Assembly (NCBI RefSeq): GCF_900188345.1
Contig: NZ_FZOD01000036.1
Span: forward strand, 1-64,000
Origin: Streptosporangium subroseum
Lineage (GTDB): Bacteria > Actinomycetota > Actinomycetes > Streptosporangiales > Streptosporangiaceae
Reading direction: 5' to 3'
DNA length: 64,000 nt
In this document: positions 25,076 to 33,549 of the stretch, one piece after another
Layout: each line of letters begins with the position of its first letter
Position numbering within the stretch: position 1 is the first letter of the stretch
Program-made: the position numbers and the translations under genes
The notes under the pieces: generated by a model
Databases searched by the model: none
The model's input: the letters and a program-made list of their open reading frames with translations, nothing else
Told to the model about the DNA's origin: nothing

Positions 25076-25885
25076 TCAGGAGTGAATCGTCCTGATCGCG
25101 TGCTCTCGTGCCGGTCGGCGCAACAGCGCGTCGAGGTCGGCGAACAGGTTCTCGGCGCGACTGCCGATCCAGCCTTCGGGGAGCAGCTCGAACGGCAGGC
25201 CAGGATCTCGGTACGGCAGGCGACGCCACTCGGTGAGCATCGGAACGTAGATCTCGAATGCCGTCTTCGGGCCGTCGGCGGCTGCCGCGAACCGCTTCGG
25301 GGCGTCCTGGAAACGACAGACGAACTCGTTGTACTCCGACTCGATCGCATCGAGATCCCACCACTCGGCGACCCGCTCGCGAAGGTCGCCGAAGGCTCGG
25401 TGGTGCGCGATGAAGAGGTCGACGTAGCCGGTCAGACCCATTCGCTCGACCGTGCGGACCGCGTGCTCGTGGAGCGTTCCGGGCGCGACCCAGACTCCGG
25501 GCGCGGCTGTTCCGAATCCCATCTCGCCGAGGGTGGAGCGCAGGGCGTGACGACGGTCACGCTCGGATTCCGGGATGGAGAAGACCACGAGGACAAACCC
25601 GTCCGCCAGCCGGGCCCTCGGGTGGGAGAAGATCCGCACATCGCCCTCGCGCAACAACTCCAGGGCGCCGGGCGAGAGGCTGTAGCCGGCGGTCCGCTCG
25701 ACCTTGAGCGCCTCGAGCACACCGCGCCGCTTGAGGCGCGAGATCGACGAACGCACGGCGGCCGGATCGACATCCACGTCGCTCAGGAGCTTGACGACCG
25801 AGGCGACCGACAGCCAGTTGCGTTCGTCCCGTGCGTACAGCCCGTACAGCGTCAAGATCAACTGACGAGGCGCTATCTCCGGCAT
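25076..25885 (-). CDS. PaaX-family transcriptional regulator
   Basis: 269 aa, normal PaaX length. An N-terminal winged helix (LILTLYGLYA, AAVRSSISRLKRRGVLEALK) is followed by a central domain (VLVVFSIPESERDRRHALRS, WVAPGTLHEHAVRTVERMG) and the PaaX C-terminal domain (WWDLDAIESEYNEFV, LLPEGWIGSRAENLF). PaaX proteins repress CoA-dependent aromatic operons and are released by the aryl-CoA. Its position directly after the CoA-ligase operon, convergent, fits that role. Confidence 0.88.
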   Translation of the reverse strand: MPEIAPRQLILTLYGLYARDERNWLSVASVVKLLSDVDVDPAAVRSSISRLKRRGVLEALKVERTAGYSLSPGALELLREGDVRIFSHPRARLADGFVLVVFSIPESERDRRHALRSTLGEMGFGTAAPGVWVAPGTLHEHAVRTVERMGLTGYVDLFIAHHRAFGDLRERVAEWWDLDAIESEYNEFVCRFQDAPKRFAAAADGPKTAFEIYVPMLTEWRRLPYRDPGLPFELLPEGWIGSRAENLFADLDALLRRPAREHAIRTIHS

Positions 25886-26119
25886 GCGGAAACTCTAAGG
25901 CGGAAGTGCCCGATCCGTAGCAATCGGCAACGGGCGTGGCTCGGCGGACGGCGCCCGCCCAAGAACGGCGCCGGAAGCCGGTGGCTTTCCGTACCGAGGA
26001 CCGCGGCGGGTACGCGCGCGGTACGGCTATGGCCCGGGACGTCGCCGGCCGGGAGGCGAGAGCCTCCGGACGCGGCGTCCCGACGCCGATTGTCGGTGCC
26101 GGGTGGGAGGATCTCCGCC

Positions 26120-26710
26120 ATGACTGGATCAGACCCGAAAGCAGACCTTCACCGCTACCTGCAGACCGCCCGTGAAGCCCTGCTGTGGAAGCTTGACGGG
26201 CTCTCGGAATATGACATGCGCCGCCCGCTGACGCCGACCGGCACCAACCTGCTGGGGCTGGTCAAGCACGTGGCCGGCGTTGAGCTGGGATATTTTGGCG
26301 ACACTTTCGGGCGGCCGTTCGCCGAGCCGATTCCCTGGATCGAAGACGACGCCGAGCTCGGTTCGGACATGTGGGCGACCGCGGACGAGTCGCGTGAAGA
26401 GATCGTCGGGCTGTATCACCGGGCATGGGCTCACTCGGACGCGACGATCGAGGCGTTGACGCTGGACGCGATCGGCCGGGTGGCGTGGTGGCCGGAGGAC
26501 CGGAGCGAGGTGACGCTGCACCGGATCCTCATCCACGTGATCGCCGAGACGAACCGGCATGCCGGGCACGCCGACATCGTCCGGGAGCTCATTGACGGAG
26601 CCGTCGGACTGAGGAAGGACGGCGAGAACATGGCGCCGGGTGACCAGGCGTCGTGGGAGAGCTACCGCGAACGACTGGAGAGCGTGGCGCGGGAAGCCGA
26701 CCGGAGCTGA
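26120..26710 (+). CDS. DinB/DUF664-family protein
   Basis: 196 aa from the ATG at 26120 with a GGGAGG site. Four-helix DinB pattern with His at the expected metal positions: LVKHVAGVELGYFGDTFG (H near 53) and VTLHRILIHVIAETNRHAGH near 135-155. This group contains thiol-dependent S-transferases and isomerases. Next to an aromatic operon a mycothiol-dependent maleylpyruvate-isomerase-like role is conceivable, but the DUF664 branch is widespread and mostly uncharacterised. Confidence 0.8.
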   Translation: MTGSDPKADLHRYLQTAREALLWKLDGLSEYDMRRPLTPTGTNLLGLVKHVAGVELGYFGDTFGRPFAEPIPWIEDDAELGSDMWATADESREEIVGLYHRAWAHSDATIEALTLDAIGRVAWWPEDRSEVTLHRILIHVIAETNRHAGHADIVRELIDGAVGLRKDGENMAPGDQASWESYRERLESVAREADRS

Positions 26711-26730
26711 GTCTGTGCTCCGGCAGGGGC

Positions 26731-26833
26731 GGTGCGAACTCCGGTCACCCCGGCGAGGATGGTGCGAACTCCGGTCACCCCGGCGGGGGCGAACTCTGGT
26801 CACCGTGGAACATGTGAACTCCGGTCACCCCGG
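26731..26833. repeat. Degenerate tandem repeat, four units of about 26-30 bp
   Basis: Core GTGCGAACTCCGGTCACCCC repeats at about 26731, 26761, 26788 and 26814. The last unit abuts the stop codon (26835-26837) of the leftward gene, and the array separates two converging genes. Confidence 0.75.
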
Positions 26834-26834
26834 A

Positions 26835-27740
26835 TCAGGGGGCGGCGAGTAGCCGTTCGCAGACGTCGAGCAGGTGTTGCCGCTGGGGCCGTGCCCGCTC
26901 GGCGAACCCCCGCTGCTCGGCGGCGTACTCGGCCCGTCCCTCGGGCGTCTCGATCCGGATCGCCCGATGGCCGAGCGAGCTCAGGTCGTACGGGCTGGCC
27001 CGCATGTCCACGGCGCGGATGTCACGGGCCAGCATGAAGCAGTCGGCGACCAGCTCACCGCTCACCAGCGGTGACAGCTTGTACGCCCACTTGTACAGGT
27101 CCATGTTGGCGTGCAGGCAGCCCGGCTGCTCCAGCTCCTCCTGCCGCTGCCGCGTCGGCTGCAGTACGTTGAGCGGGCGCGCCTCGGGGGTGAAGAAGCG
27201 GAACGCGTCGAAATGGCCGCACCGCACGCCCCGCTGCTCCACGACCTCCGCGATCTCCTCGCCGCTGAGCCGCAGCGGCCAGGCGCCGTGCCGTACTTCC
27301 ACGGCCTTGTAGACCATCGCCCACTCGTGCAGGCCGAAGCAGCCCAGAAACGCCGGCCGTGCCGCGGTGGCGGCCAGCAGCCGCGCGATCCACTCGACGG
27401 AGGACCTGCGCCTGTCCATCAGCGCCGCGGTGTCCAGCGTGACGCCCTCGGGGGTGTCGAGATAGTCGCGGCCGAAGTCGTGCGCCCCCTTCAGCGCCAC
27501 GCCGACGCCCGGATGCCACTGCCGCAGCCGCGCCGGCCGATGCCCGTAGTAGGTGAACAGGAAGTCCTCGATGGGATGGGACTCGCCTCGCGCCCTGCGC
27601 GCCAGATGCGGCGCAGCCCATGCCTCGACACGTCGCCGGTGGGCCTCCGCCCGAGCCTGCCACTCCTCCGGCTCCAAAACCTCCACCGATGAATGGTACG
27701 TGCGGGCCGGCGGTGCCCGGCGGGCAGCCCGGACGTCCAT
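26835..27740 (-). CDS. Conserved actinobacterial protein, sometimes labelled 3-methyladenine DNA glycosylase
   Basis: 301 aa. Rich in His, Trp and Arg, soluble, with conserved-looking blocks (FLFTYYGHRPARLRQWHPG, LGCFGLHEWAMVY, PGCLHANMDLYKWAYKLSP, DCFMLARDIRAVDMRASPYD). I recall relatives in streptomycetes annotated as 3-methyladenine glycosylases, but I see no helix-hairpin-helix or AAG motif to support that. An internal GTG near 27686 is an alternative start. Confidence 0.7.
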   Translation of the reverse strand: MDVRAARRAPPARTYHSSVEVLEPEEWQARAEAHRRRVEAWAAPHLARRARGESHPIEDFLFTYYGHRPARLRQWHPGVGVALKGAHDFGRDYLDTPEGVTLDTAALMDRRRSSVEWIARLLAATAARPAFLGCFGLHEWAMVYKAVEVRHGAWPLRLSGEEIAEVVEQRGVRCGHFDAFRFFTPEARPLNVLQPTRQRQEELEQPGCLHANMDLYKWAYKLSPLVSGELVADCFMLARDIRAVDMRASPYDLSSLGHRAIRIETPEGRAEYAAEQRGFAERARPQRQHLLDVCERLLAAP

Positions 27741-27840
27741 GCCGGATCCCGATCAACCTCACCCGGCAGGCCTCGCACGGAGGAGCGCGTCTGACGTACG
27801 TGATCCCGCCGCGAACACCGTTCCCCCACGTGCCGTGACG

Positions 27841-28035
27841 TGGCCAGATGAACATACGGTGACCCTGGCTCATCGGCCTCGGGTGCAACATGTGACGATT
27901 CCTTCAGTCTTGTAACAGTTGCAACGTTCCAAATGACTTGGGCAAATTGGACCGTTAATGTCGCTCTCTGTCTGTGGAGGGGTTGTTTGCCCGGAAGCAT
28001 TCGGGCATATCGGGGCAATTCGCCCAGGAGGATCT
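27841..28035 (+). promoter_or_regulatory. Leader of the beta-helix/GT2 polysaccharide operon
   Basis: This 195-bp stretch is AT-richer than its flanks. It contains the palindrome GTTGCAAC (27918-27925) and an inverted repeat TGCCCG/CGGGCA (27988-27993 and 28002-28007) before the AGGAGG site of the synthase. These could be an operator and an RNA hairpin. No sigma-specific promoter could be assigned. Confidence 0.35.
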
Positions 28036-29298
28036 GTGGCATCCGTGTCGGACTGGTTTGATGCTGCTTACGAATGGGTCGTTCGCTCCACCGCAAACGG
28101 GAGCTGGCGAGACTTCATCCCACTGGGCCTGGCGGGCCTGCTCGTCTGGGGCCTGTGGCTCTACCGGGTGGTGCTGTCCCGGCTGGCCAAACCGGTCGTG
28201 AACGGCTACCGGACCACTGTCTCCGTAGTCGTCCCGTCCTACCGGGAGGATGCCGAGATCCTGGTGCGCTGCCTGGCCAGCTGGCTCTCCCAGGACCCGC
28301 TTGAAGTGATCATCGTTGTGGACGTCGCGGACACCGAGTGCCATGCCAAGCTCCAGGAGGTGACGGACCCTCGGCTGCGCGTCCTGGTGTTCGAGCATTC
28401 GGGCAAGCGCTCCGCGCTCGGGGTGGGCATCCGGGCGGCCCAGGGAGAGGTCGTGGTCTTCGCCGACTCCGACACCTGGTGGCAGCCCGGCCTGCTGGAC
28501 GCCGTGCAGATGCCCTTCGAGGACCCGACGGTCGGCGGGGTCGGCACCCAGCAGAACGTGTACCAGCGGACCACCAGCGTCTGGCGGCGCATCGCGGACT
28601 GGCTGGTCAACCTGCGCTACTACGACTACGTGCCGGCGATGGGCAGCAGGGGCGGGGTGGCCTGCCTGTCCGGCCGGACCGCCGCCTACCGGCTTTCGGC
28701 CATCCTCCCGGTCGTCACCCACCTGGAGAACGAATTCTTCCTCGGCCGCCGGTGCATCGCCGGCGACGACGGCCGGCTCACCTGGCTCGTCCTCGCCTCC
28801 GGATACAAGACCGTGCACCAGTCCTCGGCCCGTGCCATCTCGATGTTCCCCGACTCCTTCAGCGCCTTCGTCAAGCAGCGTGTCCGGTGGAGCCGCAACT
28901 CCTACCGCTGCTACCTGACCGCGCTGTGGAAGGGGTGGCTGTGGAAGACTCCGCTGGTCACCAAGGTGACCGTACTGCAGATCCTGCTCACCCCGGTGAC
29001 CATGGGCGTCACGCTCGCCTACCTGTTCTTCAGCAGGCTGGAGCTCACCGCGGTGAGCATCGGGCTCGCGGTCGGCTGGCTGGTCCTGGGCCGGGGCATC
29101 CGTGGCTGGTCGCACCTGCGCCGCCACCCCTCGGAGATCCTGCTGCTGCCGCTGCTCTGCCTGGTGGTCATCATGATCGCGCTGCCGATCAAGCTGTACG
29201 CGTTCCTGACGATGAACAAGCAGGGCTGGCTCACCCGTACCTCCGACCAGGTGGGCGGGGCGGGCCAGAGCGCCGCCACGCTCAAGGGACTGGTTTGA
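28036..29298 (+). CDS. Hyaluronan-synthase-like family-2 glycosyltransferase
   Basis: 420 aa from the GTG at 28036, chosen for AGGAGG 5 bases upstream (an ATG at 27958 is also in frame). One TM helix near residues 28-46, then the GT-A domain: SVVVPSYRED, DxD in FADSDTWW (about 143-149), GDDGRLT (243-249) and QRVRW (281-285, the QxxRW motif of processive synthases). Four more TM helices follow. GDDxxLT...GYKTV...QRVRWSRN is closest to hyaluronan synthases. It should polymerise and export a UDP-sugar polymer. First gene of the operon, 1 bp before the next. Confidence 0.87.
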   Translation: MASVSDWFDAAYEWVVRSTANGSWRDFIPLGLAGLLVWGLWLYRVVLSRLAKPVVNGYRTTVSVVVPSYREDAEILVRCLASWLSQDPLEVIIVVDVADTECHAKLQEVTDPRLRVLVFEHSGKRSALGVGIRAAQGEVVVFADSDTWWQPGLLDAVQMPFEDPTVGGVGTQQNVYQRTTSVWRRIADWLVNLRYYDYVPAMGSRGGVACLSGRTAAYRLSAILPVVTHLENEFFLGRRCIAGDDGRLTWLVLASGYKTVHQSSARAISMFPDSFSAFVKQRVRWSRNSYRCYLTALWKGWLWKTPLVTKVTVLQILLTPVTMGVTLAYLFFSRLELTAVSIGLAVGWLVLGRGIRGWSHLRRHPSEILLLPLLCLVVIMIALPIKLYAFLTMNKQGWLTRTSDQVGGAGQSAATLKGLV

Positions 29299-29299
29299 G

Positions 29300-31567
29300 A
29301 TGGCGCGTGCCATCCCCGTCCTCCTGACCGTCGCGGCGCTGGCGTTCGGACTGGGGACCGGCCCGGCGGCCGCGGCCTTCCTGTCTCCCACCTCGCCGGA
29401 CGGGCCGGACGTGGTCTCGGGGATCGACCCGGCTCCGGGGTCCGACGTGGATCCGGAGGACACCCCGGGTCCGGCGGACCCGGTTCCCGAAGTCAGCCCG
29501 ACCCCGAAAGTCAGCTCGACCCCGAAAACCGGCCCGACTCCGAAAACCGGCCTGACCCCGACAGTCGGACCCACGCCGAAAGTCAGCTCGACCCCGAGAT
29601 CCAACCCGGCACGCGGCCCGGCTTCGACGGGCAGGCAGGCTCCCCAAAGCGACAAGAAAACCGCAGCCGAGCCGGCCCTGGTCGAAGACGCGATCATGGC
29701 GGACGACGCGATCCTGGCGGCCGGCACGATTTCGGCGGACGACGCCGAGACGCAGGCGACCCTGGTGGACGTCGAGGACCAGCGGATCGTCCAGACCCGT
29801 GCCGCGCTCACAGCCATGCTGCAGACCGGCGGCGTCCAGGCCGCCCAGCGCAAGCAGCCCCAGGTCTTCGCGTCGGCGCACGGCAGGACACTGGTGCTGC
29901 CCGCGCGCAGCACCGACACCCCGTACACCCTCAAGGATCTGGCGGCCGTCGAGAAGGGCCGGTATCTGCGGCGGCTGAAGGACGGCTCCTACCTGCTCGG
30001 CGTCCACGTCTTCGTCGCCGACGGGGCGCGCCTGCAGTTGCGCGGTCCGCTGACGCTGCGAATGGGCAGCCTGCCCGGCTCGTTCAGCTCGATCGTCGCG
30101 TTCGGCGGCAACATCGAGATCAAGGGCACCGCCAAGAGGCCGGTTCAGATCACCAGCTGGGACGTGCGGACCAAGAAGCCGGACCTGAACACGACCGATG
30201 GCCGCGCCTACATCCGGGCGGTCGGCGGCGAGTTCGAGATGGCCTACACGCAGGTCTCCCACCTGGGATTCTGGAGCGGCCGTACCGGGGGCATCGCGCT
30301 CACCGGCACCGAGCGACCGGCCAGCGCCTACCGGCACCGGACAAAAGACCAGCGCCATCAGGACAAGCGGGAACGGCTGGCGAACACCCAGGCCGATCGG
30401 GGCGGGAACAGCTTCGGCGACGTGGAGACCATTCCGGTCGGCCCCGGCACCGCCTCACACGTGCTCGCCGACGAGCTCGTCTCCGGGTCGATCCAGCACA
30501 GCGTCATCACCGGCGACGCCTACGGGCTCTTCGTCTCCGGCTCGAACCAGACACAGATCATCGACAACAGGATCGTCGACAGCCTGGTGCACGGAGTGTT
30601 CATGCACCGGTTCGCCAAGAACGCGACGATCGAGGGGACCAAGGTGATCGGCAGCGGCGGCGACGGTTTTGTGCTGTCGCGGGCGACCGTGAAGGTACGG
30701 GTCAGCGACTGTCTGGCCGAGGGGAACGGGCGCAACGGCTTCACGCTCAACGGGAGCGCGCTCGCGAGCGGCCCGTCCGCGAGCGGCGAGTCGCTGGCCG
30801 TCTACGGTGACAGCTCGGTCAGCAACAGCGTCGCCCGCAACAACGGGAGGTACGGCATCGAGGTGCTCGGCGGCAGCCGGCTGGCCGTGCAGACCAGTGA
30901 GGTCATCGGCGGCGACATGGGTATCGTGGTGCGGGAGGGCGCCAGCGGGGTGCAGATCTCCGGTAACAGGCTGGCGGACCAGCGCCGCCAGGCGATCGCG
31001 CTGCGCGACGGGGCGACCGGAGCGTATGTGGCCGGCAATACGGTCACGGGGACCGTCACCGGGGTCTATATGCGCGACTCCAATGGCACTATCGTCGGAA
31101 ACAAGATCACGACCCTGCCGGTTCCCAAGGCTCACGGGATCACCGTGATCGGCGACGCCGGAGGCTCCGAGATCACTCGCAACACCCTCATCGGCTGGGG
31201 GACCAGCGCGATCAGCACCGCGCGGGCCGCCGACAGGCTGAACAAGCACAACAACGACGAGGACCGGTGGGATGACACGTCGTCGTTCTGGGTCAAGGCC
31301 AAACGCTATGTCAAGCCCATGAACGTGATCTGGGCCGGAGTCATCCTCCTGGTGGTCGTATCGGCGGTCCGATCCCGCGGCACCGTCATCGAACGGCGGC
31401 GACCCAGGGAGATCCGCAACCCCTACGCGCTCCAGAAGGCGCTCGGGGAGGGGCGGCCCATCCTGCTGCGCCATGCCTCCGCGCCGGACCCGGAACCCGT
31501 CGTCGAGCTTCCCTCGCGGCACCGGGAGCCGGCCGGCTCGACCCCCGCGGCAGGGGGCAGGGGATGA
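29300..31567 (+). CDS. Membrane-anchored AlgG-like parallel beta-helix protein 1
   Basis: 755 aa. Signal peptide (1-26, ends PAAAA); Pro/Lys/Thr linker with repeated TPK (about 66-104); beta-helix about 225-670; one TM helix near 674-694 (VIWAGVILLVVVSAV) and a basic cytosolic tail of about 60 residues. RPVQITSWD, DGRAYIRAVGG, YGLFVSGSN, HGVFMHRFAKNATI and DGFVLSR follow the order of AlgG-type mannuronan C5-epimerases, but the DPHD catalytic motif reads FMHR, keeping only the His. It probably binds or modifies the nascent polymer outside the membrane. It overlaps the next gene by 4 bp. Confidence 0.82.
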   Translation: MARAIPVLLTVAALAFGLGTGPAAAAFLSPTSPDGPDVVSGIDPAPGSDVDPEDTPGPADPVPEVSPTPKVSSTPKTGPTPKTGLTPTVGPTPKVSSTPRSNPARGPASTGRQAPQSDKKTAAEPALVEDAIMADDAILAAGTISADDAETQATLVDVEDQRIVQTRAALTAMLQTGGVQAAQRKQPQVFASAHGRTLVLPARSTDTPYTLKDLAAVEKGRYLRRLKDGSYLLGVHVFVADGARLQLRGPLTLRMGSLPGSFSSIVAFGGNIEIKGTAKRPVQITSWDVRTKKPDLNTTDGRAYIRAVGGEFEMAYTQVSHLGFWSGRTGGIALTGTERPASAYRHRTKDQRHQDKRERLANTQADRGGNSFGDVETIPVGPGTASHVLADELVSGSIQHSVITGDAYGLFVSGSNQTQIIDNRIVDSLVHGVFMHRFAKNATIEGTKVIGSGGDGFVLSRATVKVRVSDCLAEGNGRNGFTLNGSALASGPSASGESLAVYGDSSVSNSVARNNGRYGIEVLGGSRLAVQTSEVIGGDMGIVVREGASGVQISGNRLADQRRQAIALRDGATGAYVAGNTVTGTVTGVYMRDSNGTIVGNKITTLPVPKAHGITVIGDAGGSEITRNTLIGWGTSAISTARAADRLNKHNNDEDRWDDTSSFWVKAKRYVKPMNVIWAGVILLVVVSAVRSRGTVIERRRPREIRNPYALQKALGEGRPILLRHASAPDPEPVVELPSRHREPAGSTPAAGGRG

Positions 31568-33546
31568 GCGGGTCACCCCGGAGGAGAGGCCGTACCCTCC
31601 TCATAGTCCTGGTGCTGATCCTGTCCGCGGTCGGCACCTGGACATACCTCTCCTACGTCGACGGCTCCGCCCTGCCTCCCGGTGTCAACGAGGTGCCCCA
31701 GGCGGAGGCGCAGCAGCAGTCGACCCTGGTCGACCAGGAGGATCTGCGGATCATGGAGACCCGCGCGGCGCTGGCCTCCGCACTGGCGCGGGGCGGACCC
31801 GCCGCCGCGGAGGCCCGCGTGCCGCACATCTCCAGTTCGGCCAACGGCCAGACGCTCGTGCTGCCGCAGCGCCGCGAGCCGTACCGGGTCGCCGACCTGG
31901 AGCGCCTGGGCCTGGAGGATTTCCAGAAGCAGTCGGACGGCTCCTACGTGCTCGGCATCAACGTGTTCGTGGGCCCGGGGGCCAAACTGGTGCTCCAGAA
32001 CGCGACCGGTCCGCTGGTGATCCGGATGCACAGCGAGCCCGGCTCCTTCGTCTCGATCGTGAGCTTCGGCGCGAGCGTCCGGATCAACGGTTCGACGCAG
32101 AACCCGGTGCGGATCACCAGCTGGGACCCGAACGCCAGGACGGCGGACACCAAGGTCTCCGACGGTCGCGCCTACCTGCGCGCGATCGGCGGGGAGCTCA
32201 AGGTGAGCCACGCGGTGGTGGAGTATCTCGGTTTCTGGAGCGGGCCGACCGGCGGGCTGGCGCTGACCGGCAGTGACCGGCCGACCCAGACCGCGGAGCG
32301 GGTCCCCGTCACCGCCCTCCCGAAAACGCCCCTCCCGAAGAAGACGCCCCCTGCGAAGAAGACGCCCCTTTCGAAGAAGAGCCCTCCGCGGGGGGCGGCC
32401 GCCGCCCAGCCGCGGGTGCTCCTGCCCAACGGCCTCCTCGTGCCGGGCAGAGGCGTCGACGGCCAGGTCGAGATCACCGACGGAGCGGGCCGGGGGAGAG
32501 TCTCCTACCAGATGCCCGACGCCAACCTGGTCACCGGCGACATCACCGACACCACGATCACCGGCAACGCGTACGGAATCTTCATCACGGCCTCCAACGA
32601 GACCCGGATCACCGACGTCTCGATCACCGGGAGCCTGGTTCACGGGGTGCTGCTGCACCGGTTCGCGCGCAACGCCTCCATCGAGAACACCACCGTGACC
32701 GACAGCCGGGGTGACGGGTTCGTCCTGTCCCGGGGCACGCAGAACGTCACGATCACCGGTTCGAAGGCCGAGCGCAACGGCGGCAACGGCTTTACGATCA
32801 GTGGCCTGCCGCTGGCCCGGGGGCCGTCGGCGTCCGGGGAGTCGCTGCGCAGTTTCGGCGGCAGCTCGGTGACCAGCAGCGAGGCGCGGGACAACGGCCA
32901 CTACGGCGTGGAGATCCAGGGCGGCGTCGAACTCGCCGTGCAGACCACAGAGGTGATCGGCGGGGAGATGGGCATCGTGGTGAGCAAGGACGCCACCGGC
33001 GTCCAGGTCACCGGCAACCGTCTCACCGGCCAGCGCAGCCAGGGGATCGTGCTCCGCGACGGCGTGCGGTCGGCCCGGATCAGCGGCAACATCGTACGGG
33101 ACACCCAGACCGCGATCTATCTCCGCGACGCAGAGGCCACCATCTCCGGCAACACGGTCGAGTCCGCCTCACTGCACGCGATCTCACTGCTCGGCGCGGA
33201 CGGGGGCACCGAGATCACCGGAAACACCCTGGGCGGCGCCGGCCGCAGCGCGCTCGACACCGGCCGCTCGACGGGAAACACGACCGTCACGCAGAACAAC
33301 ACCGGTGGCTGGCAGGACACGGCCGGCTTCTGGACGACGGTCGAGCGGCTCGCCAAGCCGATGAACCTGATCTGGCTGGGTGTGTTCTCCCTGATCGTGA
33401 TCTCGGCGCTCCGGGCGTTGCGCGGCGACGGCCCGCGGGTCGGCCGCCGATTCGTCCATCCATACGAGAAGCAGACGCTGCTGGAAGGGCGACCGGCTCG
33501 GCTTCTGACGACCGACGCCGCCCCGACCCCGGCGGAGAGGAGCTGA
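31564..33546 (+). CDS. Membrane-anchored AlgG-like parallel beta-helix protein 2 (paralogue)
   Basis: 660 aa. N-terminal TM anchor (TLLIVLVLILSAVGTWTYL), AlgG-like helix (RITSWDPNARTAD, GRAYLRAIGGELK, HGVLLHRFARNASI, GDGFVLSR), C-terminal TM (NLIWLGVFSLIVISAL) and a cytosolic tail. A Lys/Pro-rich insertion (KTPLPKKTPPAKKTPLSKK, about 257-275) sits between two helix parts. The paralogy with the upstream gene is clear along the whole length. Both share a tail motif: (N/H)PY..Q...L.EGRP. The DPHD position reads LLHR. Two paralogues may work as a pair on the same polymer. Confidence 0.82.
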   Translation: MSGSPRRRGRTLLIVLVLILSAVGTWTYLSYVDGSALPPGVNEVPQAEAQQQSTLVDQEDLRIMETRAALASALARGGPAAAEARVPHISSSANGQTLVLPQRREPYRVADLERLGLEDFQKQSDGSYVLGINVFVGPGAKLVLQNATGPLVIRMHSEPGSFVSIVSFGASVRINGSTQNPVRITSWDPNARTADTKVSDGRAYLRAIGGELKVSHAVVEYLGFWSGPTGGLALTGSDRPTQTAERVPVTALPKTPLPKKTPPAKKTPLSKKSPPRGAAAAQPRVLLPNGLLVPGRGVDGQVEITDGAGRGRVSYQMPDANLVTGDITDTTITGNAYGIFITASNETRITDVSITGSLVHGVLLHRFARNASIENTTVTDSRGDGFVLSRGTQNVTITGSKAERNGGNGFTISGLPLARGPSASGESLRSFGGSSVTSSEARDNGHYGVEIQGGVELAVQTTEVIGGEMGIVVSKDATGVQVTGNRLTGQRSQGIVLRDGVRSARISGNIVRDTQTAIYLRDAEATISGNTVESASLHAISLLGADGGTEITGNTLGGAGRSALDTGRSTGNTTVTQNNTGGWQDTAGFWTTVERLAKPMNLIWLGVFSLIVISALRALRGDGPRVGRRFVHPYEKQTLLEGRPARLLTTDAAPTPAERS

Positions 33547-33549
33547 GCG

